From the NCBI GenBank assembly GCA_001939145.1, contig LSRX01000824.1, forward strand, positions 193,618 through 257,617: a DNA stretch of 64,000 nt. Direction: 5' to 3'. Source of the stretch: Symbiodinium microadriaticum (taxonomy: Eukaryota > Sar > Dinophyceae > Suessiales > Symbiodiniaceae). The notes under the pieces were generated by a model. That model was not told the origin of the DNA and ran no database searches. It worked only from the letters and a program-made list of their open reading frames with translations. Positions within the stretch are counted from its first letter, which is position 1, and each line of letters starts with the position of its first letter. The position numbers and the translations under genes are program-made. Below, in pieces: positions 1 to 11,829 of the stretch.

Positions 1-132
1 AATTGAAATAATTGAAATCCTGGGTTTCCCGATTTCAATTATTTCAATTATTTGGGTCGCCGTGTGAATTGAAATAATTGAAATAATTGAAATCCCAGTT
101 CCCGGATTTCAATTATTTGAATTATTTCAATT
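1..132. repeat. Two adjacent related hairpin-forming inverted repeats
   Basis: Bases 1-19 are perfectly complementary to 31-49 around an 11-nt loop. Bases 67-95 pair with 104-132 with one mismatch in 29 around an 8-nt loop. Both stems are built from the same AATTGAAATA/ATTGAAATC words, so the second looks like an extended copy of the first. They could be palindromic MITE ends or part of a larger repeat cut by the window edge. Confidence 0.8.
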
Positions 133-1584
133 ATTTATATTCTTATCAAGTATATAGGAAGGAAGTAGGGCGTCAAATAGACCCTAAAGGTGCCTCTCTC
201 ATATATATATATATAATTATACGTGTGTGTGTATTTATACATACACAAATATACATGTTCTTGGCACAAGCAGTCCTGAGTTGAGTCTCGACTCAGGAGG
301 ACTCGAGCTTCTCGGAGGCCTAATAGATCAGGAATACCTTCGATGCTAGGTGATGGTCGTTTTCTGACGCAAGCAGTGAAAACGCACACACGGCTTTGTC
401 AACGTCGGTGTCTTGTCTTGCGCAGATGGACGCTGGTCTCGGTGTCGAGCAGCTGCTGCTCGAAACAGAGCTAGAGCAGATGGACGCTTGTTTGCACTTG
501 GGGCTGAGGGCCAGAGATCTGTTGCCACGGAGGGTCCAGTCAGCAGCGTTCGATTCAACGCGAGGAAGAGAGCATGCAGATTGGAAAACAGCAACAGATC
601 TGCACCGAGTGTGACAGAGTTTTCTCAGTGTTTCGGATGTCTGTGTGAGGCTTGCTGGTGCTTCCGGCTGCTGTGTTGAGATTGCAGCCAGCCGCGCCTT
701 CTTCGCGGGTAATAAGAAACACCGCGACCGATGCAGGGAGTACCTCGCCTGGGTTTCCTGGCGGCACTCACCGTTGAAGCACAGCGCATACGGCCACAGG
801 GTTAAAGCCGTCTTGCCACAATAAGCAACAGGCTGCCGGTCCCCTGAGCTGTCAGATTCTGATGGTTCTCTGGCAAATGCATCGTGAGCATCGCGCGTAC
901 ACATGCGCGCGCACACGTGGAATCCTCCCCCTGCTTTGCTCTTTTTGTCATTTCATCTGCTGGGCAGAGGTCTGAGGTTCATCAAACTCCTGAGGTTTTC
1001 ACGAAACGCTTCGTCCCTCGATCTGGAAAAGAGGATGCTTATCGTATCCAGGAAGCAACCTGTGTAACAGACCGCTGCACCTCCTAACACAGACGGTCCG
1101 CGTGAGCCTGCCCTGCTCACCGAAGACGTCAAGCCTGATCTCTAGACCAATGGAATCCGAAGCTTCAAAATGTGAAAGTGCCAAACCGTCGTAGCCACCC
1201 TTTTTATGGGGAGGGTGGGGGGGGTGCAGCACCCTCACCGCCCAATAAGTTGTAGGTTAAGCTCTCGACGGTAGGGCTACAAGTTCTTTTAGCATCCAAG
1301 GCTCCTTCAAAACTCCTTTTGAAAGTACTTGAGGGCCCTCGCCCGTCGCGGGGGGGACTGGATTCCACCACCAACATGCAGTATTGCACAACCAAGCAGA
1401 TTAGCCAACCCCAAATGAACCGAGCACAGAACTAACAAACCAAAGCCGCAATCAAGACAGTCACATGTGCTGGAGAGCCTGCAGGTAAGGGTTTTTGGCT
1501 GCCAGCCGTAGGCACGCATGGGCTGTCATGTGTTTCGCCCCACTCGAAAGGAATCCAAAAAGGAAGAATCTCTTTGCTTAAATC
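133..1584. other. No recognisable gene
   Basis: Only short overlapping open frames on both strands are present, none with a recognisable domain. A TA-rich run lies at about 200-222, followed by a GT/TATA-rich stretch to about 260. A G-run (about 1209-1225) and a second one near 1350 are low complexity. Confidence 0.5.
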
Positions 1585-2105
1585 CTACTCTGACCTAAAC
1601 CCTACTCTAACCCTTGACCTCAACCTTAACCCAACCCTCACTAAACCTGGCCTTAACACGGACACCACGGCTGTTTGTTTTGGCATTGGAGATGGAGAGC
1701 CCACCAAGAGGCAGATAGCCAGTTTGGATCCGGAGGCCGGCCTGTCACGCCTTGTCGGCAAACAACCCATTTACCTTACCTTCATTTCAGCCTATCCGAA
1801 CCTACGGGTTGGTTTCGAGGGAGCCAAGAGCTACAGAGGGAAAGAGGGGAGTTGTAAATACCCCACTTAAACCCTAAAAAGCCCTGAACCCCTCAACCCC
1901 TAAACCCCTCTATGCCCGCCCTGCGCGAGTGTGTGAGTCGAAACTCCTAAACCCCTGAGCCCTGAACCCCCTTAAACCCAAAACCCCTAAATCCGAGTGC
2001 TGAAATCCGAAACAAAGGGCGTCGTACCTGGAATCTCGCCAAGGCAAGTCCGAGAGTGAGTGCTGAAATCCGAAACCTTAAACCCTGCCTTGATCTCAAG
2101 GACAC
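1585..2105. repeat. Degenerate interstitial telomere-like (CCCTAAA) tract
   Basis: Repeated words CCTAAACCC, CCTAACCC, CCCCTAAA and CCCTGAACCC occur in three clusters (about 1585-1660, 1858-1910 and 1945-2090), separated by unrelated sequence. The CCCTAAA/TTTAGGG type is the telomeric repeat of plants and of dinoflagellates. Here it is too interrupted to be a telomere and is best read as an interstitial remnant or a telomere-derived minisatellite. Confidence 0.5.
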
Positions 2106-4150
2106 CCCCCCCACTCTCACTTGTGAATCAGCTGATGCTCCAAGACCCAGGGTTTCGCAGCAGTACAATCTCAATGGCGCTGAAGTTTCTATCGTTGCGA
2201 CAATGCTATCTCGGTGCCACGGGGGCTAACCCTTTTATGCAAGTATGTCCAGCAGTTCAGGCGCCGGATACGACATCCTGTCCACAACGGTTGCTTCTTT
2301 GCACAGGGCAGGTTACAAATGTCCCGTGTGCCTTCTGCACATCCTGCGTTCTGACTGTTGTAGCTAAGGTTTTTGTGAAGTGTGCGCGGACAAAAGACCC
2401 CATCCACATCCATCCACGCACGGGCACACGACTCTCCCACAAACACAGCAAGCACATTTGCCCAAAACAGTTGACACCGCAGGCAGTCCCGTTCACATGC
2501 AAGGTGAATTCTTCTTTGCACTCTCACATCAGTGGCCTGACCAAGAGAAGCGACGTGATGCTCCGACCGAAGGCCCTCGCATCCACGGCACATACGGCAC
2601 TCAGAGCTTGGATTCAATCTCGAATTTGCAGGTTCTGTGCGAGATAGTATGGCCTTGATTCGGATGCGATATGATGTCGCAGGTGCCTTCTGCTATTGCA
2701 GAGTTGCCATGGCTGCAACGGAAGCTGGCAAAGCTCGCTGTGGATTGCAGTGCGTTGGCAGCTTGGATCCGGTGCTAGACCAGGAGGTCTCGGGTGAGGT
2801 TTTCACATACCATTCTTCGGGCGCTGGTCAGGGTTTTTCGTATTGAAAACAGATGAAAACCTTCGGATCGAAAGCGAAGTGTGGCTTTCACTGGCAGGTT
2901 TGTGGGCAGTGGTGGTGGTGGTGGATAGAGGGGTGGGCAATTTTCCGCCGGTTTTATGCGCTCGGTTGGGGAGAGGGTTGCGACCCGAGCTCCAGCATGA
3001 AGATTTCGCTAGAGATCGTCGGGAGGCATGTTGAGGCACTGTGACCCAGCTTGAGTTCGAACAACCACGTAGCACTACTGCAATCCTGCTATGATGTTGC
3101 CGAATAGATTGGGTGCGATTGAGGCTACGTGGCATGTGTTCCTGCATATTGTGTCGAGCGACAGACTTGGCCTGCAGTTGAGGCTTTTTTTGACATGGAG
3201 AATGAGGAGAGAGGCTGTGCTCGATTGCCACTGTACAGAACACTGCCCCCTGTGAGTCAAGTGCGACAGGTAGTGACACAAGGCGTCTGATATTCGTTGG
3301 ATGTGCTTTGGCAGAGCGCCCCAGCAGCTTTGCCTAAAGTATTGCGAGGCAGTTATATCCGACAGGACTTGTATGAGTGCTCAGGACTAGTAACGACACT
3401 TCGTGCAGAAGCGAACACCTGCATCGACAAGGCGAAGTTTTACAAGGATGGGATACCGGAAAGTATTGAGTCAACCACTCTCTGCTTTCATGGCTCACAG
3501 TAAAGGAAGTCGGTTCACACGTGCCACAGCTGTGGGTAACACATCAGAGGACAAGGATTGGTCGTTGGAAGAATGCAATGAGGCAGGTGCACATTGATTC
3601 TCGCTCGTGCAGTGTCGCTGCACTTTTTCCTTGTGCGGCGGTCATGAATGCTCATCGTGGCAAAGCTGAACTCGACAGTCATAGGCAGCAGTAAGGCAAA
3701 CCCACCACCTCGAAGCGGCAGACAACAACAACTAGGTGCCACGAAGTGCACGAGTGGGCAGAAGCAGTTTAGATGGTGTATCGCGAATGTTGGGATTCAG
3801 AAACGCTTAATTAAACAGGGAAAGTACCGATGCAAAGAGACACTCTTCTTTCCCTGGTTCATTTGTTTGTCCTTGGCTCATCGTTGTTCGCTCCAACTGG
3901 ATGCAAACGACCTGTGGACTGCGAGGCAGAGCAAACAGAGAAGCTTGCGAGGAAAGAAGAAAGCAAGGACGGCAAGAAAAGCTGCTTGAGCTGACTTGTG
4001 GAAATCCTTGTCGAACGAAACGGACTTTCTTCCCTTGCGCAGATGTTGTTCGAGCGCATGGCCGAGGCCGGTTCGGAAAGAGCGCCTTCAGGTTTAGCTT
4101 CAGCGTGTGCGTAGGTAATGAAGTTGAGCTAGGGGCAGGTATTGGAACCA
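2106..4150. other. No recognisable gene
   Basis: Moderate-GC sequence with short open frames on both strands, none showing a family motif or repeated protein structure. It may contain introns, UTRs or 5' exons of the plus-strand genes that follow. I could not define any exon. Confidence 0.4.
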
Positions 4151-4153
4151 CTT

Positions 4154-4323
4154 GAGTCTTACATCCTGCTCACTGTCCAAGAAGATCCAGACATTGGGGG
4201 CAGGCTCGGGGCCTTCATGGCCAGGATCGTGGAAAGGGCGAACAAGGCAAAGGAGAACACGGCAAAGCAAAGGGACCAGAAGGAGCAGGCAAAGGCAAGG
4301 CTTCCAAGCAAGACAAGGACTGA
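4154..4323 (+). CDS. Gly/Lys-rich C-terminal exon, candidate
   Basis: The frame ending at TGA 4321-4323 is open back to a stop at 4153-4155. From about 4228 it encodes a low-complexity tail rich in GKG, GEQGKG and GKAKG words, ending KQDKD. Lys/Gly repeats of this type are common at the ends of dinoflagellate proteins, but no domain identifies a function. A second Gly/Lys-rich frame begins about 300 nt downstream in a different frame. The exon's 5' limit was not determined; possible AG acceptors lie at about 4190 and 4201. The alternative is chance openness of a purine-rich stretch. Confidence 0.25.
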
Positions 4324-4495
4324 CCCTTCGGGGCTAAGGGGGACAGGGTAGGGGGCCCTTTGTACCCCTTAAAGGGACCTGATAGGGGCTGGGTTTTGTA
4401 GGGAAGTATAGTCACTTAAACTCCGATATAACCTCCCGTTTAGGCCTTTATGAGTCTGACAGTACCAGTAGCTCGTCATACTCGGGAGGAGGGCT

Positions 4496-4765
4496 ATGTG
4501 GAAGCCAGCGACAAAAGGGAGCAGGATGGCATTGAGGCGACATGTTCTGCACAGCAACGTTCAGCCGAATCTGTGCTTGCTTGGTGTCGAAGATCATTGC
4601 CAGGGGACATCAGAAGACCCCGGTCGACAGAAGGGCCGAGTCAAAGGCAAGGGGAGCGGCAAGGTCGACGGCAAGGGCCACAACAAAGGCCCTTCCTGGC
4701 TGAGAGATTCTGCGATGGGTTCGGGTAGGATTGACGCATACTGTAGCAGCCAGCCGCCGCCATAG
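4496..4765 (+). CDS. Second Gly/Lys-rich C-terminal exon, candidate
   Basis: The open frame to TAG 4763-4765 carries a basic Gly-rich segment (QKGRVKGKGSGKVDGKGHNKG, shown in part by its GKG and GKV words, about 4628-4693) followed by a short tail ending SSQPPP. It resembles the frame ending at 4323, suggesting either a local duplication or two exons of one gene. No known domain is visible. The first part of the frame (4496-4610) is not convincing as protein and may be intron. Confidence 0.25.
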   Translation: MWKPATKGSRMALRRHVLHSNVQPNLCLLGVEDHCQGTSEDPGRQKGRVKGKGSGKVDGKGHNKGPSWLRDSAMGSGRIDAYCSSQPPP

Positions 4766-5353
4766 CTTAAGCATGTAAGAATGACGCCAAGAAAAAGTAG
4801 AACAAAGCCCTTCTTCAACCATAAATGCCCTGGCCCCCTTGCGCATGTCTCGGAAGTCTTCGAAGCATCGCCGAAGTGATTGCAACTGCAACCTCAAGAG
4901 ACAGATTTGGAAGACGGGAGACGTCGTTATTCGGTTAACCGTTAACCTTTAAAGTTAATCATACAAAGTTGATGTTTGTCAAGCCTTTGGTCCTTCTTCA
5001 GAACATGCACGTGCAGCCTTGGTTTTCCATCTCGAACAATCAGTGAAACATCATGTGCCAGAGCCATTCTGCAACTTGCCCCAACGATAGACCTACAACT
5101 CAACCGGGGCCAGTGGACCAAGTCAGAGGGTAGTAGAAGGCTGTGTTGGTTGGGTTGAAACGACAAGGTGGACGGGTTTTCGATTTCCTGTGCCTTAATT
5201 AAGCCACATTGAAGCAGAATCGGCCATTTCGATCATCTACTCCTTGATTTTATTTGGAGTTCTCGTATTAAGAAGAGTCAGCGATGTTCCGCATCTAATC
5301 GCCGAGCACTCTTATCGACGCTGATATATCCCACCGGTTGGCTCTACTGTGTT

Positions 5354-6547
5354 TTGCAACTTGTGCGGCTTGCACTATGCAGTGTGCATGCAGGCAAGAT
5401 TATCTTTGTCGCCGGGGAGCAGCCAAGCGACGAGACTGAGTGCCTGTGCTGGATTACTGGTATTGGCCCAGTGATTTGCAGACCCCTGTCCGGGAAGCGA
5501 AGGTCGCGGATTGACACGGGACTCACTGCCACTCACATCGTCGCAGAAGATGTCGCAATGCCAGCCAGAGTTGCTGAGGCACAACCATGCACTCCAGCAT
5601 TCAACAACAGCAATTCTACAGCGACTGGGCGGCGAGTTGATACAGTAGACACTGCGGGTTCAGCCGTGTCTGCACGGCAATTTACTTCTGGCTTGCAGAG
5701 ACCACGTGGAGCACCACCCCCTGCCAGCGCTGCTGTGGCAACTTCGGGCAATCTGCAGAGCTCCCTCGCGGCTTTCGCTCCTGCACCCCCAAAAACCCCG
5801 GCACTGGCCAGTGCAGCCAAAACTGATTCCATCGCACCTCCCAGAACCCCGGCTCCAGGGTTGCCACACGAGCCTGTAGCCCCACCTAGAACACCAGCAC
5901 CCTCAGCCCAGGCCGCGTCCGTCGCCCCGCCTCGAACGCCGGCAGTGCCTCAGCTCTCTGCGCGTGATGGATTCGTCGCCCCTCCTGCAACGCCAGGGAT
6001 GTCGATTGCACCCCCGAAAACACCAGGCCTACCTCGAGATTCAATTCCTCCCCCAAGCACACCTGCACCAGGGGTGGCTAGGGCGAATGTGGGGAGGTCA
6101 TTGCTCGCGGAGCCAGGTGTGGCTCCGCCGAGAACACCTGCACTGCCCGTTGGCCACGCACGCGCCGAGAGTGTGGCTCCACCGAAAACGCCTGCAGTTC
6201 CTGGTCCTTATGCACGTGTCGAGGCCGTAGCATTGCCAAAAACGCCAGCATTGCCAGCTTCTGCTGTGGCTCCTCCGAAGACCCCGGCCGTGCCGGGATC
6301 TCATGTCCATCCAGTTTCTGCTTCTGTCACTCCGAAAACACCGGCGGTTGCTGCGATCATTCCGGGGCCGCAGACTCCAGGCCCATGTCTTGCAGCCGTC
6401 TCCCCGCTGCAGACACCAGCGGCACACACAGCAGGCCATGCACCGCCACAGCCGCATACCCCGGCCAGTCCTGCATTGGCTACAGACAGCCGAAAGCGGC
6501 TTGGAGGCAGTTATGGACTCAATTTGCATGCCTTTACGACAGAGTGA
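5354..6547 (+). CDS. PP(K/R)TPA-repeat protein, main exon
   Basis: A 397-codon open frame encodes about 15 imperfect copies of a proline-rich heptad-like motif, mainly APP(K/R)TPA with variants ALPKTPA, VTPKTPA, PGPQTPG and PQPHTPA, from about residue 135 to 375. The spacing between motifs (5-20 residues) and the codons used vary, so the repeat is kept at the protein level rather than being simple DNA. Each motif holds a Thr-Pro, the minimal site of proline-directed kinases, so a multiply phosphorylated disordered protein is plausible (inference). The first codon at 5354 is TTG, not a eukaryotic start. The exon may begin after an AG at about 5394, and the first in-frame ATG is 5558. A donor-like GTGAGT at 6544 overlaps the apparent stop TGA, so the exon probably ends near 6543. 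The repeat continues in a separate frame at 7963-8408. Confidence 0.7.
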   Translation: MQLVRLALCSVHAGKIIFVAGEQPSDETECLCWITGIGPVICRPLSGKRRSRIDTGLTATHIVAEDVAMPARVAEAQPCTPAFNNSNSTATGRRVDTVDTAGSAVSARQFTSGLQRPRGAPPPASAAVATSGNLQSSLAAFAPAPPKTPALASAAKTDSIAPPRTPAPGLPHEPVAPPRTPAPSAQAASVAPPRTPAVPQLSARDGFVAPPATPGMSIAPPKTPGLPRDSIPPPSTPAPGVARANVGRSLLAEPGVAPPRTPALPVGHARAESVAPPKTPAVPGPYARVEAVALPKTPALPASAVAPPKTPAVPGSHVHPVSASVTPKTPAVAAIIPGPQTPGPCLAAVSPLQTPAAHTAGHAPPQPHTPASPALATDSRKRLGGSYGLNLHAFTTE

Positions 6548-7962
6548 GTAAGTAAGGCGCTTCGTCCAAGAATTGAGTTCCTCACCGCAATCAGCAGAGA
6601 GTTACGAAGGCATTACTGAGCGCCAGAGCGAGAGAGAGGCAGCACTCATGGAAGACAGAAAGAGCTGGCGAAGGAAAGCCGCCTCGGGGACGGTCGCCTG
6701 GGGGGGCAGAGCTTGCATAAGAAGTCAGAGGTGCAAGAACACAGAGGAAGGAGGGTGAAGCTAAACGCGGACACAGAGGAGCGGAAGCGCATGAAAGCAA
6801 GAAAACAACGACGATCTTGCCGGAAGACCAAACCCTAAGTAGGCACGGGGGTCATCAAGGAGAGATCCTGCCACGCTGACTCGATGAAAGGAATGCATCT
6901 GCAAGGCAAGAAGAGAAGACGTGTTGGCCGGAATCGCGGAAGCCCTGGAAGCCCAGAAACAAGATGTGTAAAGCTTAGAAAAGAACATCAGAACACCTGA
7001 TGAGGAAGTTCATTCAGGCGGTGGTTGCAGACAGCATGCGCCACATCCTCTGGATGCCTCTGTGTGATAGCTGCTGGGATGGACACCCGAGGGCAGCCCT
7101 TAGGCTGGATGCCATTCCCCGTAAAGCAGAAATTAGAGGCAGAAAGGAGGGAGTGAAAGCAATCGGAGAAGGTGCAAAGGTTCGAAGCAGGGAATGAGAA
7201 AGGTAGAAAGTGTCCAAACAAAGGCAAGCTCATCCCAGGGCATCCCAGAGCCAACCGACCCGCTGCAGACCAGCCGGCACACACCAGCGGCACAAAGGGA
7301 AAGAGGGCAAGTACCTGTGAGGTGCGCCGGAAAGAAAGGACGAGAGGGAGAGAGGCAGACGGAGTGCCAAGGGCTTGGGACACATGGGCTAAGTCAGAAC
7401 TTCGAAGCCACAGTGTAAGCCCAGGGACACTCAAATATGTTCACAGGTGCAGCCCCTGTCAAGATTATCGGAAGTGGAGCAATGCATGACCATTTCATGA
7501 ACAGCTAGCTGTTTCTCTTGAGTCATTCCATGGCGGGCTCGTCGACTTGGACGGACGCGGCATGGAGGTATGTCTTGGTCTGCGGTAAGCTGCGATGCTA
7601 AAGTCTCAAAATGCTAGGCATCTCGTAGCTGCCTTGTGAGTGTGCGAGCACCGGTCACAGGTAGGACCAAGAAGACCAGGCTGAACTGGACTTGCTGTTG
7701 AAAGATATCGTGGCTCAAATGCCTTGCCGTTTCAGCAAATGATTTGGACTTACGGATGACGAATCGAGAAAAGCTTACAAGAATGTAAATAGTAATTACG
7801 GCTGTATACATACATTGTATAGGCACTGGCACCCACACGCCGATGCATGTGGCAATGTCGTGTTTCATACAACTGCAGATGCTGTGTTTTCTGCTTATTT
7901 GTGTCATGTCCCGAATGAATGCAGCAGGATTGGGCATGTGCCTCTTTTGAGGTTGCGCTCAG
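6548..7962 (+). other. Intron(s) between PPKTPA exons, possibly with basic exons
   Basis: Between the two TP-repeat exons lies about 1.4 kb. Plus-strand frames here are unusually rich in Arg, Lys and Glu (for example around 6590-6690, 6755-6835 and 7110-7200, with words such as TEERKRMKAR and DRKSWRRK). These could be additional short coiled-coil exons, but I could not set splice sites that join in phase with the flanking exons. A joined frame directly from 6543 to 7963 would not keep phase, which suggests at least one further exon here. Confidence 0.3.
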
Positions 7963-8408
7963 CTGCCGGTTTCGCCAAGCCGACGCCGAAGACATCGCCT
8001 ACTGCGCCACCATCCTCGGAGCCAGACTTGAGTTGGACTGTCGATATTGTTCCCAAAACGCCAGCACGCATTGCGTCTGGGCCCATGGTGCCCAAGACAC
8101 CAGCAGCAATAAGCAGAAGCAGAGATTCTGTTGCAAGTGCTCCTGCGCCTGCACCGCAAACACCTGCGGCCTTGAAGGCAATGTCGGACAGGCTTGTCCA
8201 ACCAAAAACACCAGCAGCACTGGCTCGAAATTCAAGGGCCTCCAAGCCCGCGCCACAAACGCCAGCTGAATTGACGAAACGGAAGGCTGAAGCCATTTCA
8301 GACAATCCTCCGGTTCCGAAAACACCGGTCGCCATGAAAATGAGGCCAAACTCTCCACCCGTGCAGGCGGACCTCGAACCTTTACCGATTCACGTCTGCA
8401 TCTATTAA
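7963..8408 (+). CDS. PPKTPA-repeat protein, 3' exon
   Basis: After a pyrimidine-containing AG acceptor at 7961-7962, the frame reads to a TAA at 8406-8408. It contains six further copies of the motif (VPKTPAR, VPKTPAA, APQTPAA, QPKTPAA, APQTPAE, VPKTPVA) separated by 10-16 residues with scattered Arg/Lys. It ends in a short tail after PVQADLEP. The shared motif strongly suggests this is the C-terminal part of the gene whose main exon is 5354-6547. No enzymatic domain is visible. This is the last plus-strand gene before the AT-rich block. The frame is open upstream to 7815, but that part lacks the motif and is probably intron. Confidence 0.65.
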
Positions 8409-9749
8409 ACTAGAGCGGTTCAATGCACAGGTAGAAGACCCTTTGTTCTTATGATCTCCCACTAAGGCTGAGGTTTGCGCCGAGACGCGGCTCGGCACTC
8501 AAAAAAACCATGCCTACGAACAGATAGAAATACTCGATAGATCTCATGATTTTTCATATTCTTGAATGCATCTACTGAAACTACGTATTCGTTATTATTT
8601 CAATCTATTTCGAAATTTTATATATGATATATAAAGTTGTAAATCATTACAAGATGACATTTTCAGACTAAATACTGTAACAAATATTAAAGAAATACTT
8701 GCCATCTTTGTAGTATCTCTTCAAATACACAAGCTAAAATATATTGAAAAACTAGATATTTTCATTAAATTAACATTCTGTAATCTTCAAAAGAAGAATA
8801 TTTTGAAAGTCTACTATTCGATTAGAAGAAGTCATGATTTGGATATAACTAAAAAGACTTTTTGTGAAATTTCGTAACATTCATAGGAAATATTTTTCTT
8901 TTAATTTTACATGATTTTAGTTTTGGATTTTTGATTTAAGAATTTTTAGGAGGATTATATTGATATTTATTCGTAGCGCGAAGTCGTATTCTTTAATGTT
9001 TGGATCGTATATGCGTATTTCTTGAGTTTGGAAGTGAATTGTGAGGTAGATAGTCGAATAAATTCAATATTTCTCAGAATTAGATAATTATTATGATAAG
9101 TTAGGTTCTAAAGCTCGAATATAATATAATTCTTTTTATGAGGGAGGGAGTTATTATATTTCTAGGCTTTGTTGGATCGCAAAATGTAAAATATATTTAG
9201 AAATTACGATAAGAGATATATTTCTAAATTGGAATTTAATAATGAATGTATATTTAGAATATTAGTGCCGACTATGATGATTGATAGATATTTAAGCTTT
9301 AGATGGATTTATATATTTAAGAAATAAGTGGTTAGAGATTATAAGAGATTATATATTATTCGAAAATCTAAAATCGAATATAAAAGAATAAATTTATAGA
9401 TTATTGGTATTTTTTATGACTTATATTTATAATTATAAATATAATTCTTAAGAAGAAAATTAAGATCTTATATATATATTTCTTTTTAATTCCCCGTCTA
9501 TGATATAGATATTTTTTATTGTACTTACCGTTATGAATTATTGGATATGAGACGTATACTTACCGGGAGCCTTGATTCTTGGAAATATATATATTTTGTG
9601 GCTACATTGGTTATAGAAATATTTATATAATCGTGGTAATATGGGAATTGGTTGAATAAGAAATTATTTCTTCGAGCTACGTACCGTCGTAATTATTTAC
9701 CTTCTTAGGATTATATTATATTTATTGTCGTGATCGCTTTGTGCTTGGA

Positions 9750-11450
9750 AATATATTTTTTTGACGATATGGCCGCCAAGTATTGGGAAGTACACCTACC
9801 GTTAACTAAGTGACCAGATGCTATAAGTACTTCTAAGAACCTCGATGGTTGGCGTACTCCCAAGAATTGTAACCACAATAACAGGTCCTTCCAAAGTACA
9901 CTTCCAAACACCTTGATTACAATGGCATATAAAACTACGGAACCATCAATGGTAGGTACACTTCCAAGATTCTGTATATCCTCCTATGAATCAAGCAGTC
10001 AGCACGGAAGATACAATTTCCAAGATAGCGGTTGGAAAACTTCTAAGAACCGTAACGGATCAATACATATACACTTCTAAGAGCTAGGCGACCAGATACT
10101 ACATGCACTTCTAAGAGCCAAGCAACCTCGATGACAGATAAAATACCAAAGAGGATGTCCGGTTCACTTCCAGACGTTATATGTTGTCGCCATTTGATTC
10201 GTCTAAGTGCGCATAGCCTCTATTTGCGTGTTTCTTAGAAGAATATCTGCCCTTGTGGTCATGGCTCCTGGAAGTATCTGTAGCGAATTGTCGCCCGCTT
10301 CGTAGACATATATATATATATATATATACCTATTTCTCCAAGCGTTGAGGTCATGGATCAGATCTTGGAGGAATGCCTGTTATCGTGGCCGCCTGGTATT
10401 TGGAAATAAGTGACACCTGGTCTTCGGCCATAGTTCTATCGTGGCCGTTTTCGGCAGGTAAGATTCCAAGACGACGGTAGGTAAATTTGAAAAATCCATG
10501 ACCGCAGCGATACGTGTATTTCCAGGATCGAACCAGGCGAGACAGACCAACAGACGTCCAAGAATTAGGAGGCCGCAACGATAGGAAAAATTTCAAGCGC
10601 GAAGAAAGGTGCACTTCCAAGAACCATGACCACAATGGTAAGTATACCTTCAAAACTTCCCTAAGACTTCTAGCCGCCAGACGACCGCGACGGAAGGTAT
10701 TATTTCCAAGTTTTCAGGAGTTTGACTTCTAAGAACGATGACTTCAATCAACGATAGGTCTACTTCCAAGAACCAGGGGCCCAAATGCTATATACACTTC
10801 GCAGAAATAGTTTCCAAGACAACGGCAGGCATACTTCCAAGAGTCTTGACCCCAACTTTAGGTACCCTGCCAAGCATCAGGTAAACAGACGCTACATACA
10901 CTTCCAAGAAATCGGCGGCCACGACGGAAGATTACACTGCCAAGATAACGGTAGATTCATAGACTTCCAACAGCCATGGCCGCAACGGCAGATACACTTC
11001 TAAGAATTAGACATTATATAGACATCCAAGAACTAGACGACAATATTGGGGAAAATTTCAAAGATTAGACAACGGCAGATACACTTCCAAGAACCATGAC
11101 ACTAACGATAGGTACCGGTAATTATACCTCCAAGATTTCTAATATCCAGGCGACCACGATGGTAGATGAAGCTTCCAAGATAACGATAGGTATGCACTTC
11201 CCAGAACCATGACCACAACGATAGTAGGTTCACTTCCAAGAACCAGACCACCAGACGCTCTATACGCTTTCATACGAAAGCTTCCACTACGACGCTATAA
11301 GGGCATACTTCCAAAAGCTAGACACTATATAGATTTCCAAGAATCAGGCGGCCACCATAACAAATAAGATTTCCAACATAATAATAAGCATTAGGAAGGG
11401 CACTTCCAAGGGTCATGAGTGTAACGATAGGTGCACTTTAACGAATCTTG
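9750..11450. repeat. Degenerate satellite, CACTTCCAAGAACCATGACC family
   Basis: Words such as CACTTCCAAGAACCATGACC, ACAACGATAGGTA and CACTTCTAAGAGC recur every roughly 40-60 nt with much substitution and length variation, most clearly at 10613, 10770, 10830, 10900, 11085, 11190 and 11230. Between about 10190 and 10480 the same words appear in reverse complement (GGTCATGGCTCCTGGAAG at about 10256, and again near 10347), so a central segment is inverted. It is GC-richer than the surrounding AT-rich block. No coding potential is seen. Confidence 0.7.
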
Positions 11451-11829
11451 ACGCGATCACGAAAATATTGTAAGGTCGGGGCGTTAGCCACTGAGCTATT
11501 GAATTCGCTACAACTCGATATAGCATATTTCTATTTCCTTGAATACAACATCTGTGATTTTGGATCATATCCTCTCCGCATTCAGAATATGATTATAACA
11601 ATTACAAGCTCTATTTAATGGGTCGTCGCCTTGCTCTACATATGGAGCTGCCTCCAGAAACCATCGAATTCGCAACGTATCTCTTTCACATTCATAGAAG
11701 ATATTTAAATCTCTGGTCAAAGTTATTATCGCCTATATCAATATATGGCTTTCATTCAAGTAGACGCTGAAACGACTACATGTTGCATCGACATCTCGTA
11801 AAGCTAAATCATATTTATAAATTTCCAAT

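Noticed and set aside
11470..11520. tRNA-like sequence on the minus strand (ATAGCTCAGTGGCTAACG resembles a D-arm/box A)
   Set aside because: No anticodon stem or TTCGA box B at the right distance; at most a degenerate tRNA-derived repeat.
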